Assembly (NCBI GenBank): GCA_037013495.1
Contig: CM072803.1
Location: 18,125,501 to 18,189,500, forward strand
Direction of reading: 5' to 3'
Source: Hippophae tibetana
Taxonomy: Eukaryota; Streptophyta; Magnoliopsida; Rosales; Elaeagnaceae
DNA length: 64,000 nt
The notes below the pieces were generated by a model. That model saw only the letters and a program-made list of their open reading frames with translations, was not told the DNA's origin and did not search any database. The first letter of the stretch is position 1; each line of letters starts with the position of its first letter. The translations under genes were made by a program, and so were the position numbers. This document shows positions 1-12,503 of this stretch, one piece after another.

Positions 1-2745
1 ACAAGTCTAACAAGTTTGCTAATATTGAGTGTCATCACTATGGCATGAAAGGGCACATCAAGAAATATTGTAGATAGTTGAAGTGAGATAACAAGAAGAA
101 AGACAAAGAATAAGAGGGTGATGTTAGTAAGGAAAATGATCGAGTTGCCATCGCTAGTTCATAATACTTTCTCTGTATTTTTGATGAAGATGTTATCAAT
201 GTTGCATGTCACGAGATTAGTTGGGTTATTGATAGTAGAGCTTCTATTCATGCTACGTCTCAAGAGGACTTCTTTACATCCTATACATCATATGACTTTA
301 GGATAGTGAAGTTGGGTAATGATGGATTGGTTAAAGTCATTGGTATTGGATATGTGTGTTTGGAGATGAATAATGACATGAGGCTACTTCTTAGAGGGGT
401 AAAGCATATTTCTGAAATTCGTTTGAACTTGGTCTATATAGGTAAACTTAATGACGAAGGATATTGCAATAAATTTAGTAATGGTCAATAGAAAACTTAC
501 TAAAGGTGCTATGGTTGTTGCTCGTGGGAACAAGCATTCAAGTTTGTATATACTGCAGGCAAGACTCTTCAAAGGCGTTATTAATACCGTGAAAGATGAG
601 CTCACAGAAGAATTGTGGCATAAGAGACTTGTTCACATGAGTAAGAAAGACTTGACAGTATTGACTAAAAAGAATCTTCTTTCTGGAATGAATAATGTTT
701 GTTTAAAAATATGTATTCATTGTTTGGCAGGGAAGCAAAATAGAGTTTTTTAAGAGTTCCCCTTCTTTAAGAAAACAATACATACTTGATTTGGTACATT
801 CAAATGTATGTGGTCCTATGAAGACAAGAATTTTGGGTGGTGCCAGTTATTTTGTAAGCTTCATAAATGCTTGTTCAAGAAAGTTATGGGTGTACACTTT
901 TAAAAGTAAAGATCAAGTATTAGATGTGTTTAAACAGTTTCAAGCCTTAGTTGAAAGATAGATTGGGAAGAAATTGTGGTGCATTAGAACAGATAATAGG
1001 GGAGAGTATTCAGGTCTTTTGATGAGTATTCCAGGCGTCAGGGCATTCGTTATCAAAAGACACATCCCAAGACTCCTTAGTCAAATGGATTGGCTAAGAG
1101 AATGAATATGACATTGGTTGAAAGAGTAAGATGTCTTCTTTGACAGGCTCAGTTGCCAAGATCTTTCTGAGGTGAGGCTTTGAATACAGTTGCACATGTT
1201 CTTATTCTAACACCACGCGTTCTTCTTCAATTTGATGTACCAAACAGAGTTTGGACTAGCAAAAATATTTCTTATGATCATCTTCGTGTTTTTAGTTGCA
1301 AGGAATTTATGCATATACCAAAAGATGAGAGATCTAAGTTCGATGTGAAGACACGATAGTGTATCTTTGTTAGTTATGGTCTGGATGAATTTGGCTACAG
1401 ATTTTATGGTCCAGTTGAGAAGAAACTGGTAAGGAGTCGTGATGCTGTGTTTATAGAAGATCAAACTATATAAGATGTTGAGAAGATAGAAAAAAAAGTC
1501 CATCAATATAGCGATGATTTGATTGACCTAGATCTGGTTCCTTTATCGGTATAGATGGAACAACATGTTTAAGATGACCAACAAGCTTCAAATGATGTAG
1601 ATGCTCCTATGCAAGCTGAAATAGATCACTAGACTACTAATCAGTTGCCAAAACTAGAAATTCCACTCGAGAGGTCTACCAGAGACCAACGTCCTTCCAC
1701 AAGGTATGATACAAATGAGTATGTGTTATTAACAGATGAGGGACAGCCTCAATGTTATGTAGAAGTGATGGAAGATGAAAACAAGGCACACTAGGTTGGT
1801 ACTATGGAAGATGAGATGCAATCACAATATGGAAATCATACGTTTGAGTTGGTAAAGTTGTCTAAGGGTAAGAAAGCTATGAAGAATAAGTGGGTTTATA
1901 GGGTGAAGCAAGAAGAACACATTTCACAACCACTATACAAATCTAGATTAGTTGTCAAGGGATTCAGTAAGAGAAAAGGTATTGATTTTGATTATATTTT
2001 CTCTCATGTTGTGAAGATGTCTTCCATACGTGTAGTTCTAGGTCTAACAGCAAACTTGATTTATAAATTGAGCAAATGGATGTGAAAATTTCCTTTCTTC
2101 ATGGTGAGTTAGAGGATGATATTTATATGGAGCATTTAAAGGGTTTTGAGGTAAAAGGAAAAAAAGATTATGTATGCCGGTTAAATAAAAGCCTCTACGG
2201 GTTGAAGCAAACACCTAAACAATGGTATAAGAAGTTTGAGTCAATTATGAGGGAGCATGCATGGTTACAAGAAGACTACTTTTGATCATTGTATTTTTGT
2301 GCAAAAATTCTTTGATGATGATTTTATCATTTTATTGCTCTATATTGATGACATGTTGATTGTTGGAAAAAATTCTTCAAGAATTGATAATTTGAAGCAA
2401 AAATTGAGTAAGTCCTTTGCCATGAATGACTTGGGGCCAACAAAATCAATTCTTGGTATTCGAATTTTTTGAGATGGAAATAAGTTGTACATGTCACATG
2501 AACAATACATTAACAAGGTATTTGAAAGGTTTCATATGGATAAAACTAAGGTGGTTTATTCTCCTTTATCTAACCACTTTAAGTTGAGATCAAGTCAAGG
2601 CCCTTCAATAGATAATGAAAAGGAAGATACAGAAAATTTTCCATATTCCTCAGCAGTAGGAAGCTTAATGTATGCAGTGGTGTGTACGAGGTGAGACATA
2701 GCTCATGCAATTGAAGTTGTTAATCGTTTTCTTTCGCCACACAAA
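1..2745 (+). mobile_element. Copia LTR retrotransposon 1, left part (gag end to RT)
   Basis: This is the interior of a Ty1/Copia element that enters from outside the window. In order it shows a gag zinc knuckle of the C-X2-C-X4-H-X4-C type near 30-75 (one cysteine position differs), an aspartic protease region (about 200-490), the GAG-pre-integrase histidine/cysteine region (about 590-735), the integrase core (about 770-1400) and reverse transcriptase (about 1800-2740, with the YIDDM-type catalytic box near 2340). The style of the pol domains resembles the Tnt1-94-like Copia group. The element is broken, with well over ten interruptions by eye, so it is an old fossil. Coding resumes at 4243 after a nested LTR. 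Its 5' LTR and most of gag lie left of the window. Confidence 0.9.
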
Positions 2746-4242
2746 TTGTGTGTGTAATAAATATGCAAGTATACGTATCGTAACAAGTAATATAATGATA
2801 AATAAAGATCGTTCCCACGTAGATTATATTTTTTAGAAACTAATTTTTAAAACTAAAAATAATAAGAATCAATTTTTTGGTGTTTTTATATCTTAAGAAA
2901 GCAAAATTAAAATAATTAAAAGTAAATAGTAATAATTAATTAAATCAGATTTTGTGACTAAAAAGATATATGAGAAAATATCTAGGAATACTTAATACTC
3001 CAATTTTCTAAACATGTGAATCACTAAAATCCCCCCAATATAATATCAATTAATTACATGATCAATTGAATCTAACCTAGCATGTTTTCCTCTCTCAAGT
3101 AAACTACACACCATATAGTAATTAATTTAATCACACTCTCATGGCAATTAAATTGCATACTACTGATTAAGTTCATCAATTATGGATCATATACATAAGA
3201 ATCATACATCTCTGCCTAGAAACTATGCATGTTATTTAATCAAGACAAACAATTAATAATTTTCTCAAATCTATTTAATTGCCTCTATAAATAAATTGTT
3301 GGCCAAACAATTAATAGCATAAAAATCAGATTAAATAATATAATTAAATTAAGATTATAATTGGAAAAAAAATATTAGATCATCACATGGTGAAAATTGG
3401 GTTCATAAGATCCTTAGATTAATAAATTAATTACACATAATTGTGTTCATAAAACTCATATTTTTATAAAGAAAGACATAAAATTAATAAATAAAATAGT
3501 AGAAAAAGAAATACAATTAATCTCTTGAATTGTATAATTAATTTCCTCTTGAATCTCCACCAAAATTGTGTCATTTTTTGAATTTTTCTATATTTTCTCT
3601 TTTTTTAGCTCTAAAAACTAACCAAAATTATGCTAATAGAAGCCAATTAGGGTTTATGGAGTAATTAGGGGCTTAAATAAAGCTCAAGTGCGTTTTAGAC
3701 CATCCGATCAACTTCAAATCAAGGGCTACGATCAAAATAAGCAAAACTGACAGTTTCAACCAATCACAGCGTTACACGTGGCATCATAAGTTTATTGGGC
3801 GAATCAGAGAGCGATGCGTGGCAGAGGAGACCGGTCATGGTCAACGTTCGCCGAGTCAGTACCACGTGGCGCGACGTGATTCGCAGGAACGGATGGCGTG
3901 GTGCACGGGTGGAACGCCTCGAGCAATATCGTGGTGACACATGTCATAGCGCGTTGACTGATTTCCGAACTTGGATTGAACACCGTGTTGACACTTGGTG
4001 CGTGGTTCTCCTCCTCACACGCGGCGCAATGTGATTCGTTCTCCGTGCTTGCGTGGCGTCCACGTGGCTGCTTAGTCAGCTCATATGCTTACATGGCATG
4101 CCACGTGGCAGCTTCTGATTGGTTATAAAAAATTCAAAAAATTATATTTTAATTTTTTAGCCACAAAAAACTATTTATTAAATAAAATAAGTAAATCTTA
4201 AGTGAAAAAGTGCGCTAATGACTCTATTTTTATAGAGTCATT
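2746..4242 (-). mobile_element. Solo LTR of a Ty3/Gypsy-type element nested in Copia 1
   Basis: About 1.5 kb of non-coding sequence interrupts the Copia coding region between reverse transcriptase and RNase H, which read on directly across it. In antisense it begins with an AT-rich segment carrying a motif seen at LTR ends of plant Gypsy elements (GTATACGTATCG near 2770, AAGATCGTTCCCACG near 2806) and contains a GC-rich block at about 3790-4110. The layout matches the LTR at 31666-33506, but the sequence is a different family. One end carries a perfect 10-bp inverted repeat (4217-4226 and 4233-4242). No internal region remains, so it is most simply a solo LTR. A clean target-site duplication was not seen. 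Confidence 0.6.
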
Positions 4243-4816
4243 AAGAGCATTTGGATGTAGTAAAATGGATTATGAGATATCTTCGAGATACTTTCAAGTT
4301 AACACTTAGCTTTGGAAGTGGAAAACCAGTGTTAGTTAGATACACTAATTTAGATTTGGAAAAAGATGAAGATTCTCATAAGTCTACTTTAGGTTATCTA
4401 ATTACTTTCTCTAATAGTTTCTTGGCAGTCAAGATTGAAAAAGTGTGTTGCACTTTCTACAGTAGATGCAGAGTTTATTGTAGCAACGGAAGCTTGTAAG
4501 GAGTTGTTATGGATGAAACAGTTCTTTAGAGAACTTGGTTTCAAGTAGAAAAAATATGTGCTATTTTGCGATAATCAAAGTTCTATTCACCTAATGAATA
4601 ACTTGGTGTTTCACTTAAGATCAAAGCATATTGATGTGAGGTATCATTGGATAAGGGATACTCTTAACAATAAATTGCTTGAACCTGAGAAAATCAATAC
4701 TGATGAGAATTGATCTAACATGTTGACAAAAGCAGTGTCAAGGAAAAAACTTGGAGTTTGTTGTTCAATTTCCAGGATGGCAGATCCCTCCATCTAATTG
4801 GGAAAAATGGGAGATT
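4243..4816 (+). mobile_element. Copia 1, RNase H part and polypurine tract
   Basis: The Copia coding region resumes after the nested LTR with the motif VVKWIMRYLRDT, the usual start of Copia RNase H, and continues to about 4790 (the DNQS-type box is near 4570). A purine-rich tract at 4801-4816 directly precedes the 3' LTR. The copy is broken like the left part. Confidence 0.85.
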
Positions 4817-5550
4817 TGTTGGGTTTTCCCTCTTATTTAGAGGAGCCCAAGAAATAAAAAGGCCCATATAGTTTCATGGCCCATAAAGAAAGAAGGGTCA
4901 ATTTTGTCCATTTGATTGATTCATCAATAAACTCATTTAAGGTTTACTGAGAGTGAATGTTTTAGTAGGGAATTTGAAGCAGCTATAGTAGAAAAGCAAG
5001 CAAAAAAATAGAGAGCAGTTTTTCAATTTTTCTTCTCCAGTAAGTCTTCATTAAGTGCTCCGATTGAAGGTTGTTTGTGGTCCGATTAAGCTAAAATTTT
5101 GCAAGAAGGTTCAAGACTCAAGACTCTTCAATTTAAACGGTGAGATTTGGATTTGGCTAACTGGTTTGGAAAAATATGGACCGTGAACAGTGACTACAAA
5201 TTGGGTTAGATTTCTCTATTTTTTTGAAATAATTATTAGTTTCCAAGAAGTTTTACTCTTGATGATGTTGTTGATTGGTTGCCTCTAGTTTTATCTAAAG
5301 AGAAGTTTTATACAATTGTTTCTTGATAATGAAAGTTTTGGAGATGGAGTGTCGTAGTTGTTTCTTTCCTACATTGGGAAAGTTTTTCCATGTAAATCAG
5401 TTGTGTTGATTTTGTGTATGTTTCATTTTGAGTTCTATTTATTTATTTTTTAAAAGATTTACACAAATAAGAAGAATTGGTTTTATTTTATTGTTTAGAA
5501 CTTGATTAAATTTGAATTGATATTGTGATTCTCTTAACAAATTCTAACAA
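4817..5550 (+). repeat. 3' LTR of Copia 1
   Basis: It starts with TGTTGGG directly after the polypurine tract. The right end near 5550 is only a guess from a terminal ...AACA, because the 5' LTR is outside the window and cannot be compared. Confidence 0.55.
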
Positions 5551-6251
5551 ATTCGGACTCCAATCACTTAAAGTGTGGTTTGATAATGAAATTGATAACT
5601 TAATAATTGCACAAAGAATTAGTTCTCTAGCTATTAGGATAAGATAAAAAATAATATATAAGGCATTGCCACATAACTCAAAACACTAATTAAAATTTGA
5701 TATTAGTTAAAGATGACAAGTCCTGCAATTAATAACACACTATTAACAAAATAAATTATGTAACCCATGAAAATAGAACCAGTAACAATAATAGTAATAA
5801 TGTATTCTGGATTAATTTTAACAATAATTGTGTATCGTCTGGCTCATATTTTAGTGGAAACTAGGAGGATGAAAGTTATATGTCTACATTTAGCAACTAC
5901 CTTTTCTTTTTCTATTCTTTTTTCTCTCTATTTGTGCTATGAAATACTTAGTTTCATTTATGACAAAAAAGATCCTTGCTTAGACTGCAGAGAGTCACTA
6001 TCCGTACATTAGATATGGATACATGATACTCTTTGTGCGAGTATATCAAACTAATTTGGTCTCAGATATATGGTGTCTCTGGCTATACTGGCATAAGTTT
6101 TTTCCTTTCAAAAAATAAAAATAAAAATTATATACATTCTTTGCTGGTTTACTCCTTAGTTCAGTTTTCTGAAAGAAAACCATTTTAAATTGATGATAAC
6201 AATGGAAGAAGTTGATGGTTCGGCTGGACATGCTCTCAAAGTAGCTAAATA
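5551..6251. other. No recognised gene; probable flank or intron of the release-factor pseudogene
   Basis: This stretch lies between the Copia 1 LTR and the first recognisable release-factor exon. It holds an 81-codon open frame (5767-6012, plus) coding a hydrophobic peptide with no recognisable family and no intron or start context, so it is not called a gene. The rest looks like AT-rich intron or upstream sequence. Confidence 0.5.
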
Positions 6252-7080
6252 AGCCTGATCTTTGGAATGATCATGTGTATGCTAGGAAAGTAAGCCACGA
6301 ATATGGTTCAATTATGGATAAAATGAAAGGGGTGAAGGCTTTTGAGCAAGAATTGCTTGAGCATATAGACATGATAAAGCTTGCTTGTGAAGAGAATGAT
6401 ACGGAGTTGGAATTGGTGTGCCCCCATTTCCTATCATAGGCATGTATTTTTTCTTCTTTATGGTTGTGTGATCCATGATGAATGTTAAGCAACTATTTGA
6501 TGTCTTATAGCAATACATAACAATAATTATGGATGATTGTGAACGATTAATGTCTATGGTGTCTCGCTCCTATCAATGTGACCTACGAAAAGGATTCACT
6601 GATATATGTGTATAATAACTGGTTACATAGGATTTTATAGTATTTACAAATATTTGCTTTGAGATTTTACAAAGTATTTGCTTTCTCTAAACAACTTAGC
6701 TTTCCACTATTGTAGCTTGGTATATTCTATAAACCAGCAAGCTCGCATTGCCTTGTCAGTTCTTCAATACGTATAATCTTATTAAGACTTCCCTCTGATC
6801 TTTAAGGATGGTAGCATTTAAATTGTTTTCTTCTTAACAGGATGCAACATTGCTTTTTTATTTACGGCAACTGCTTATTGCAGGAGTCATTGAAAGCTTT
6901 GCTAAGAATGAGAAGAATTTCAAAAGAGAAAGAGCATGAAGCTATGTTAGCTATAGAACAGGAACATTGCTCTTGTTATATAGAGGTTATTATGATTTAT
7001 CATCACTAACACGTCTTAGTTAATATAAGTTATAACTTCTTTTAGATATTCTAATGGTCTTTGATCCTGTATTGATTTTC

Positions 7081-7479
7081 TATTGAATATTGACACTAAA
7101 AGTAACAAATTTGTGGCATAATTTAAGGAAATTAGTAGCCTAATTTAAGGCTTAAATTATGGCACAATTTAGAGAAAGAGATCTTTGATTCATCTATAAA
7201 TAAGGAAAAGTTCATGCATTGAAAAACAAAGAAAAAAAATCAGAAAAATTAGAGAGAACATAAGCAAACTCAAAGAGAGAAAATACTTGTGAGTTTGGGG
7301 AAACACTTGAGAGATATTATTAGTGAGAAAATCTGTATATGTATATTTTCTACTCAGTTCAATAATATCTGCTGCCTTCCGTGGACCTAGACGAATTGCC
7401 AAACCACGTAAATTCTGTGTGTTCATTTTATCGCTTTAATATATTCATATACCGCTATTTATTGCTTCTGCCCACAACA
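7081..7479 (+). repeat. 5' LTR of Copia 2
   Basis: It is homologous to the LTRs at 45104-45562 and 50033-50525, but shorter. It starts TATTGAATATT (the relatives have TGTTGAATATT) and ends CCCACAACA just before the primer-binding site. The 5-bp flank TTTTC precedes it. Confidence 0.85.
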
Positions 7480-10400
7480 AATTGGTATCAGAGCCAAATA
7501 TAGCATTATTATATATCAAATCGAAGCTCTCAACGAGACGAACACAACAGTGAAAGAATCGCTCAAATAGGAAGTCAGAATCGCCGCTAGAAGCTTCTGG
7601 AGTGTTGCTGCCAGCAACTAAGTCAACTCACCGAGTTAGCCAGAGTCAACTCAGTCACTAGTGATATTTGGACCGAGTTTTTCCGTTTTTCATCCATTTT
7701 CAACTGAGTTGGATCTATTCCTAGCTAATTGGACCATTCTGGATTCAACTACGAACTCTATTTTTTCAAATAAGGTATAAATTTTGGAAAAACACTGTTT
7801 TAAGTTGTAAGTGCAAAATTTCTGTTATCCGTTTGTACTTATAGCTGATAAAAGAGAGATCGAAGAAGGTGAACAAACTGACCTTAGAATTTCTATCAAG
7901 CCAAGTTTTTATACTCGAAGAACTATGTTGTCCAACGTAAAGTTCGAGGTGGAGAAATTCGACGACACCAATAACTTTGGCATGTGACAATATGAAGTAT
8001 TAGATTTATTGTTATGAGAAGGATCTAATATAGCCTTGGAGACCAGGCAAGGAGATTATTCAAATGAAGATTGGAATTATGTCAACCGATAAGCTTGTGG
8101 CACAATTCGACTGTGCTTAGGAAAAGATCAGAAGTACTTTGTCATGAAAGAGAATGTGGCTGCAGTTCTCTAGAAGAAACTAGAGGACAAGTACATGACG
8201 AAAAGTATTGAGAACAGACTCTACTTGAAGAAGAAACTTTTTCGTTTCTAGTACAAGAAAGGTACCCCTATGATTAAGCACTTAGATAATTTCAATAAAA
8301 TTTTGGCCGATCTACAAAATTTAGATGTTGAAATTATCGATGAAGATAAAGCTTTGTTGTTGCTGAATTCATTACGTGAGAGTTATGAACATTTAACCAC
8401 AACCCTGTTATATGGAAAAGATGAGGTTAAGTTCGTAGATGTTTCAAATGCTTTGGTAAATAACGAGTACCGGAAGAAGGATCAACATGATCACAGACTC
8501 AATATCAGAAGCATTGATGGAAGCCAGAGGTAGGACGAACAACAAAAAATTTGGTAGATCAAATAATAGGGGGCGATCCAGATCAAAGTCCAGAGGAGAG
8601 TCATCCAAAAGACATCCTGCAAAGGATGAGTGTGGAAATTGTCACCAGAAAGGGCACTGGAAGAAAGATTGCCCAAACAAGGACAAGTCAAATGAAAATG
8701 TTGCACAAAAGGCCGATGAAGATGAAGAATCAGCCTTTTCAATTTCATCATCAAAAACCTACTCAGATAAGTGGATCCTTGATTCTGGATGTTCTTATCA
8801 TATGTGTCCAAAGAGACATTGATTTTCGAGTTTTGAGGAACTCGATGGAGGAGTTGTGCTTATGGGCAGCGACAATGCCTGCCAGACAAAAGGGATTGGA
8901 ACAGTACGACTAAAGATGCACGATGGTACAATTAGATGACTTACAAATGTAAGGTATATTCCTGACCTAAAGAAAAACCTTATTTCTTTAGGTGTTCTAG
9001 ATTCTTATGGTTACAAGGTAGCATTGGAAAATGGAGTCTTGAAAGTTGTACGAGGTGCATTTGTAGCGATGAAGGGTACTCGGAAGGCGAACTTGTATTT
9101 CCTAGATGGAAGTACAGTTACAGGAAGAGCAGTTGTCTCAAGTAGTTCTGAAGAAAAGATAAATGATTCTTCCCGCCTATGGCACATGTGCTTAAGGCAT
9201 GTCGGTGAAAAGGCTTTGCAAGGCTTAATGAAGCAAGGTCTTTTGAAAGGTTTCAAGACTAGAAAGTTTAATTTCTACGAGCATTATGTAATGGGAAAAC
9301 AAACAAGAGTCAAATTCGACACTACCATTCATCGTACTAAGGGATCTCTTGATTATATTCACATGGATGTCTGGGGACCTTCAAAGAATGCTTCACTTGG
9401 AGGTAAACGTTGGTTTGTGACTTTTATTGATGATTTCTCTAGATATGTCTAGATATACACCATGAGTCACAGAGATGAAGTTCTGGATATCTTTCTTAAA
9501 TGGAAGAAAATGATCGAGACTCAGATAGGTAGAAAAATTCAGAGGCTCAGATCTGATAATGGTGGCGAGTACAAATCAGATCCTTTCTTCAAAGTTTGTC
9601 AAGATGAAGGGATAATCAGACATTTTTCAATTCCTCGTACACCAGAGCAGAATGGAGTTGCAGAACGAATGAATCGTACTTTGGTTGAGAAAATTCGATG
9701 TATGTTATCTCAATCCAAATTGAGCAAGGCATTTTGGGATGAGGTTTTGTCATATGCAACTCATATAGTCAACAGACTTCCTACAACTACATTAGATGGG
9801 AAAACTCCTAAAGAGGTATGGTCTGGACAACTTGCTTCTGATTATGATTCATTGCGAATATTTTGATGTCTTGCATATTTTCATATTAGTGAATCCAAAT
9901 TGGATCCTAGAGCAAAGAAAACTGTTTTCTTGGTCTTTAAGGAAGGAGTTAAAGGATTTCGACTTTGGTGTGGTGAATCCAAGAAGATCATCTTAAGTTG
10001 AGATGTCACATTCGATGAGTCTGTTATGTTGAGACAGAAAAATTCAGAGAAAGAGAATGAAATTTCAAATACTCTTTCTAAGGTGATGCTTGAGACTCTG
10101 GAAGATCCAGAAAAGATTGGATCGACTACCGATCGTGGTGAAGATGAAATTGATGATCAATAAGAGATCTTAGTTGAAGTGGAGGTTTTCTCACCATCAC
10201 CGCCTATCAATCAGCAGCCAGAATCTATTGCCACTACTCGACCGAGAAGGGAGATTAGGAAGCCTACCAGATACACAGACATGGTAGCATTTGGAATTCC
10301 AGTAATTGATGATGATATCTCATGCACTTATAGAGAAGTCGTGCAGAGAATTGATAGTATGAAGTGGAAGATGATAATGGATGAAAAGATGAAGTCTCTA

Positions 10401-11295
10401 CACCAAAATCAGACTTGGGAGTTGGTTCAACTTTCCAAAGGAAAGAAAACTATTGGCTGCAAATGGGTCTATGCCAAGAAGAAAAGTGTTTCTAGTAAAG
10501 ACAACATCAGATACAAAGCCAGTTTGGTAGCAAAAGGCTATACTCAGAAAGAAGGAATAGACTACAATGAGGTATTCTCACCTGTTGTTAAGCATTCATC
10601 TATTCAGATGCTATTAGTTTTGGTAGCACAGTTTGATCTCGAATTAGCCCAACTCGATGTCAAAACAACTTTTCTCCATAGTACTTTGAACGAAGAGATC
10701 TACATGTCTCAACCAGATGACCTCAAAGTTCCAGGACGAGAAAATTGGGCTTGCAAGCTGAGTAAGTCAATTTAGGTTTGAAACAATCACCGTGACAATG
10801 GTACAAACACTTTGATAGCTTCATCAGAGAGCAGAAGTACACACGCAGTCAGTTTGATCACTGTGCATACTTTCGGAAACTCCAAGACGGTACCTTCATT
10901 TATTTTCTCTTATATGTTGATGATATGTTGATTGCATCTAAGAGCAAGGTGGAGATCGACAAATTGAAAGCTCTGTTGAGTTTGGAATTTGAAATGAAAG
11001 ATCTTGGAGAAGCTAAGAAAATTCTTGGGATGGAAATCACAAGAGATAGAGTTGCAAGCATAATCTGTCTGATACAGACTCAGTATATGAAGAAAGTACT
11101 ACAAAGGTTTGACATTGATGAAAAAACCAAACCAGTAAGTACACCTCTTGCTCCTCACTTTCAGTTGAGTGCATTGATGTCATCTAGCACCACCGATGAG
11201 AAGAAGCAAATGGAACGTGTTCCATATGCAAATGCCGTTGGTGTCTTGATGTATGCAATGGTTTGCATCAGACCTGATATTTCTGAGTCGGTATA
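7081..11295 (+). mobile_element. Copia LTR retrotransposon 2, 5' LTR to RT
   Basis: This Ty1/Copia copy is inserted in an intron of the release-factor pseudogene. The 5' LTR is 7081-7479, followed by a primer-binding site TGGTATCAGAGC at 7483-7494, complementary to initiator tRNA-Met. Gag spans about 7840-8760, with a C-X2-C-X4-H-X4-C knuckle (CGNCHQKGHWKKDC) near 8630-8675. Protease (ILDSGCSYHM) is near 8780, GAG-pre-integrase about 9170-9310, integrase about 9340-9990 and reverse transcriptase about 10330-11295. RNase H and most of the 3' LTR are not found. It is the same family as the element at 45104-50525, with very similar sequence throughout. It is broken, with about ten interruptions by eye, and is moderately old. 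Confidence 0.9.
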
Positions 11296-11520
11296 AGCAA
11301 CGGAATAAATTTAATCTTGGGAGAAAAAGCACTCTTAGTGTTTGAAAACAAAACAAACATGGTTGTTGCTTAAATCAATGTAATGTAACAAAATATCCTG
11401 GCAAACATGCAGAAAAACCCAACTATGCTTCCAACGTTGATTTAGTTTATAGTAGTACTTAGAACAACTTGTGAGAATATAAATGTATGAGAGAAAATGT
11501 CGTGGGCGGAAGCAATAAAT
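11296..11520 (-). other. Inverted scrap: release-factor intron plus LTR end
   Basis: Read on the minus strand, 11520-11498 is the last roughly 23 bp of the Copia 2-type LTR, ending GACA. It is followed at 11497 by TTTTC and then intron sequence homologous to the release-factor copy at about 39830-39860 (CATTTATATTCTCACAAGTTG). So the sequence that should lie downstream of Copia 2 is present in reverse orientation. The remaining part (about 11300-11455) has no recognised match. Confidence 0.7.
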
Positions 11521-11750
11521 GTATGTTTCTTGATAATACAATATTCATCTAAATTATGAGTACTATTAACGCTGACACTAAAATCAACCAACTTATGTTT
11601 GTATTTCTAATGTAGTCATACGGTATGGTAAAGGATCTCTGGACCAATTATGAAGTATTAGATCCTGATTATGTTCTTGAGGGAGAGTTAGATTGCTGCA
11701 TCATTAGTTATTTATCAACTTCCATGGATAAAGACAAAGAGGACTATTAA

Positions 11751-12503
11751 AATGAGTTCTCAAAATTTTGATGAAATCTTTCCTATTCTCAGCAAGTAAG
11801 TAGCCTTTGAAAATTAAAAATAATTTAAGTTTGCTTCACCAAATGAGTTTTATATGACATGATGGAGTGGTTAACTCTAGTTTGTTCTAATAAGAGATCA
11901 CTGGATGGGTTAGAAGTGATCACAAAGTTTGTAGTTTGAAAATGTACTTCTTTATGAAAATGATTAATCAAGCTTGTGATGAAACTTTATTTGTATTTTG
12001 GATAGACTTTACAATGAAATAGGGCACTATATCCTTAGAATAATTCTCATAGTGTTTAGTTTTTTTCAAGTGAGATGTTTCCTCCATGCTAAGAGAAATG
12101 AATAAGCAAATATTATAAAACATTTTTTGACGTACAATCTTTTCATTGACATTAGAAAGTGCTTAGTTTTGTTTTTATTTTTAATAATAACACTTGTGTA
12201 CAATCTTTTCCCCACTTTGATAGAAAAATACAAACAGTGATTACTGGGACAATTCATGTGAGGGTGAGGTATCTCATCAAAAGTAACTCTTGCTAGATAA
12301 AAGCATGGCTCTCACAACTATCAAAATACCTAGCTAGATAAAGCTTAACAAGGATAAATAAACTAAGCAACATTGCAATATAATTATGCATCGTGTCCTA
12401 ATGGTCTCTTCCACCTTCATCTTCTAGTGTCCCCAATGGTTAAACTGGTCTAGCTTGTCTTTGAGATCTTTTTTTTTTTTTGTATTTGGAAGAAAGAGAG
12501 GAT
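11751..12503. other. Intergenic spacer between two convergent genes
   Basis: It lies between the stop codon of the release-factor pseudogene and that of the TRF-like gene, and likely holds both 3' UTRs. About 11811-12503 is also present in inverted orientation at about 24280-24930. No coding sequence was recognised. Confidence 0.7.

Larger units (their letters stand above)
6252..11750 (+). pseudogene. Organellar peptide chain release factor 2 (PrfB) pseudogene, copy 1
   Basis: Three separate exons match plant RF2-type class I release factors, which terminate translation in mitochondria or plastids. Exon A (6252-6415) codes LWNDHVYARKVSHEYGS and LLEHIDMIKLACEEND of the N-terminal helical domain. 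Exon B (6884-6985) follows a TTATTGCAG acceptor and ends at GAG/GT; it codes KEKEHEAMLAIEQEHCSCYIE. The last exon (11616-11750) follows a TAATGTAG acceptor and codes MVKDLWTNYEVLDPD and LDCCIISYL, the conserved RF2 C-terminus, ending at TAA. Everything between, including the GGQ catalytic loop that triggers peptide release and the stop-codon-reading motif, is absent. A Copia element sits in the intron after exon B. The gene cannot make a working factor. Its tail faces the TRF-like gene. A second partial copy lies at about 39648-40110. The family assignment rests on remembered conserved blocks. Confidence 0.8.

Noticed and set aside
3795-4034. Arg/Trp-rich open frame in a GC-rich block
   Set aside because: Lies in the non-coding body of a nested LTR; local GC-richness explains the long frame.
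5767-6012. 81-codon hydrophobic open frame, plus strand
   Set aside because: No family motif, splice context or homologue recognised; AT-rich DNA gives such Ile/Leu-rich frames by chance.
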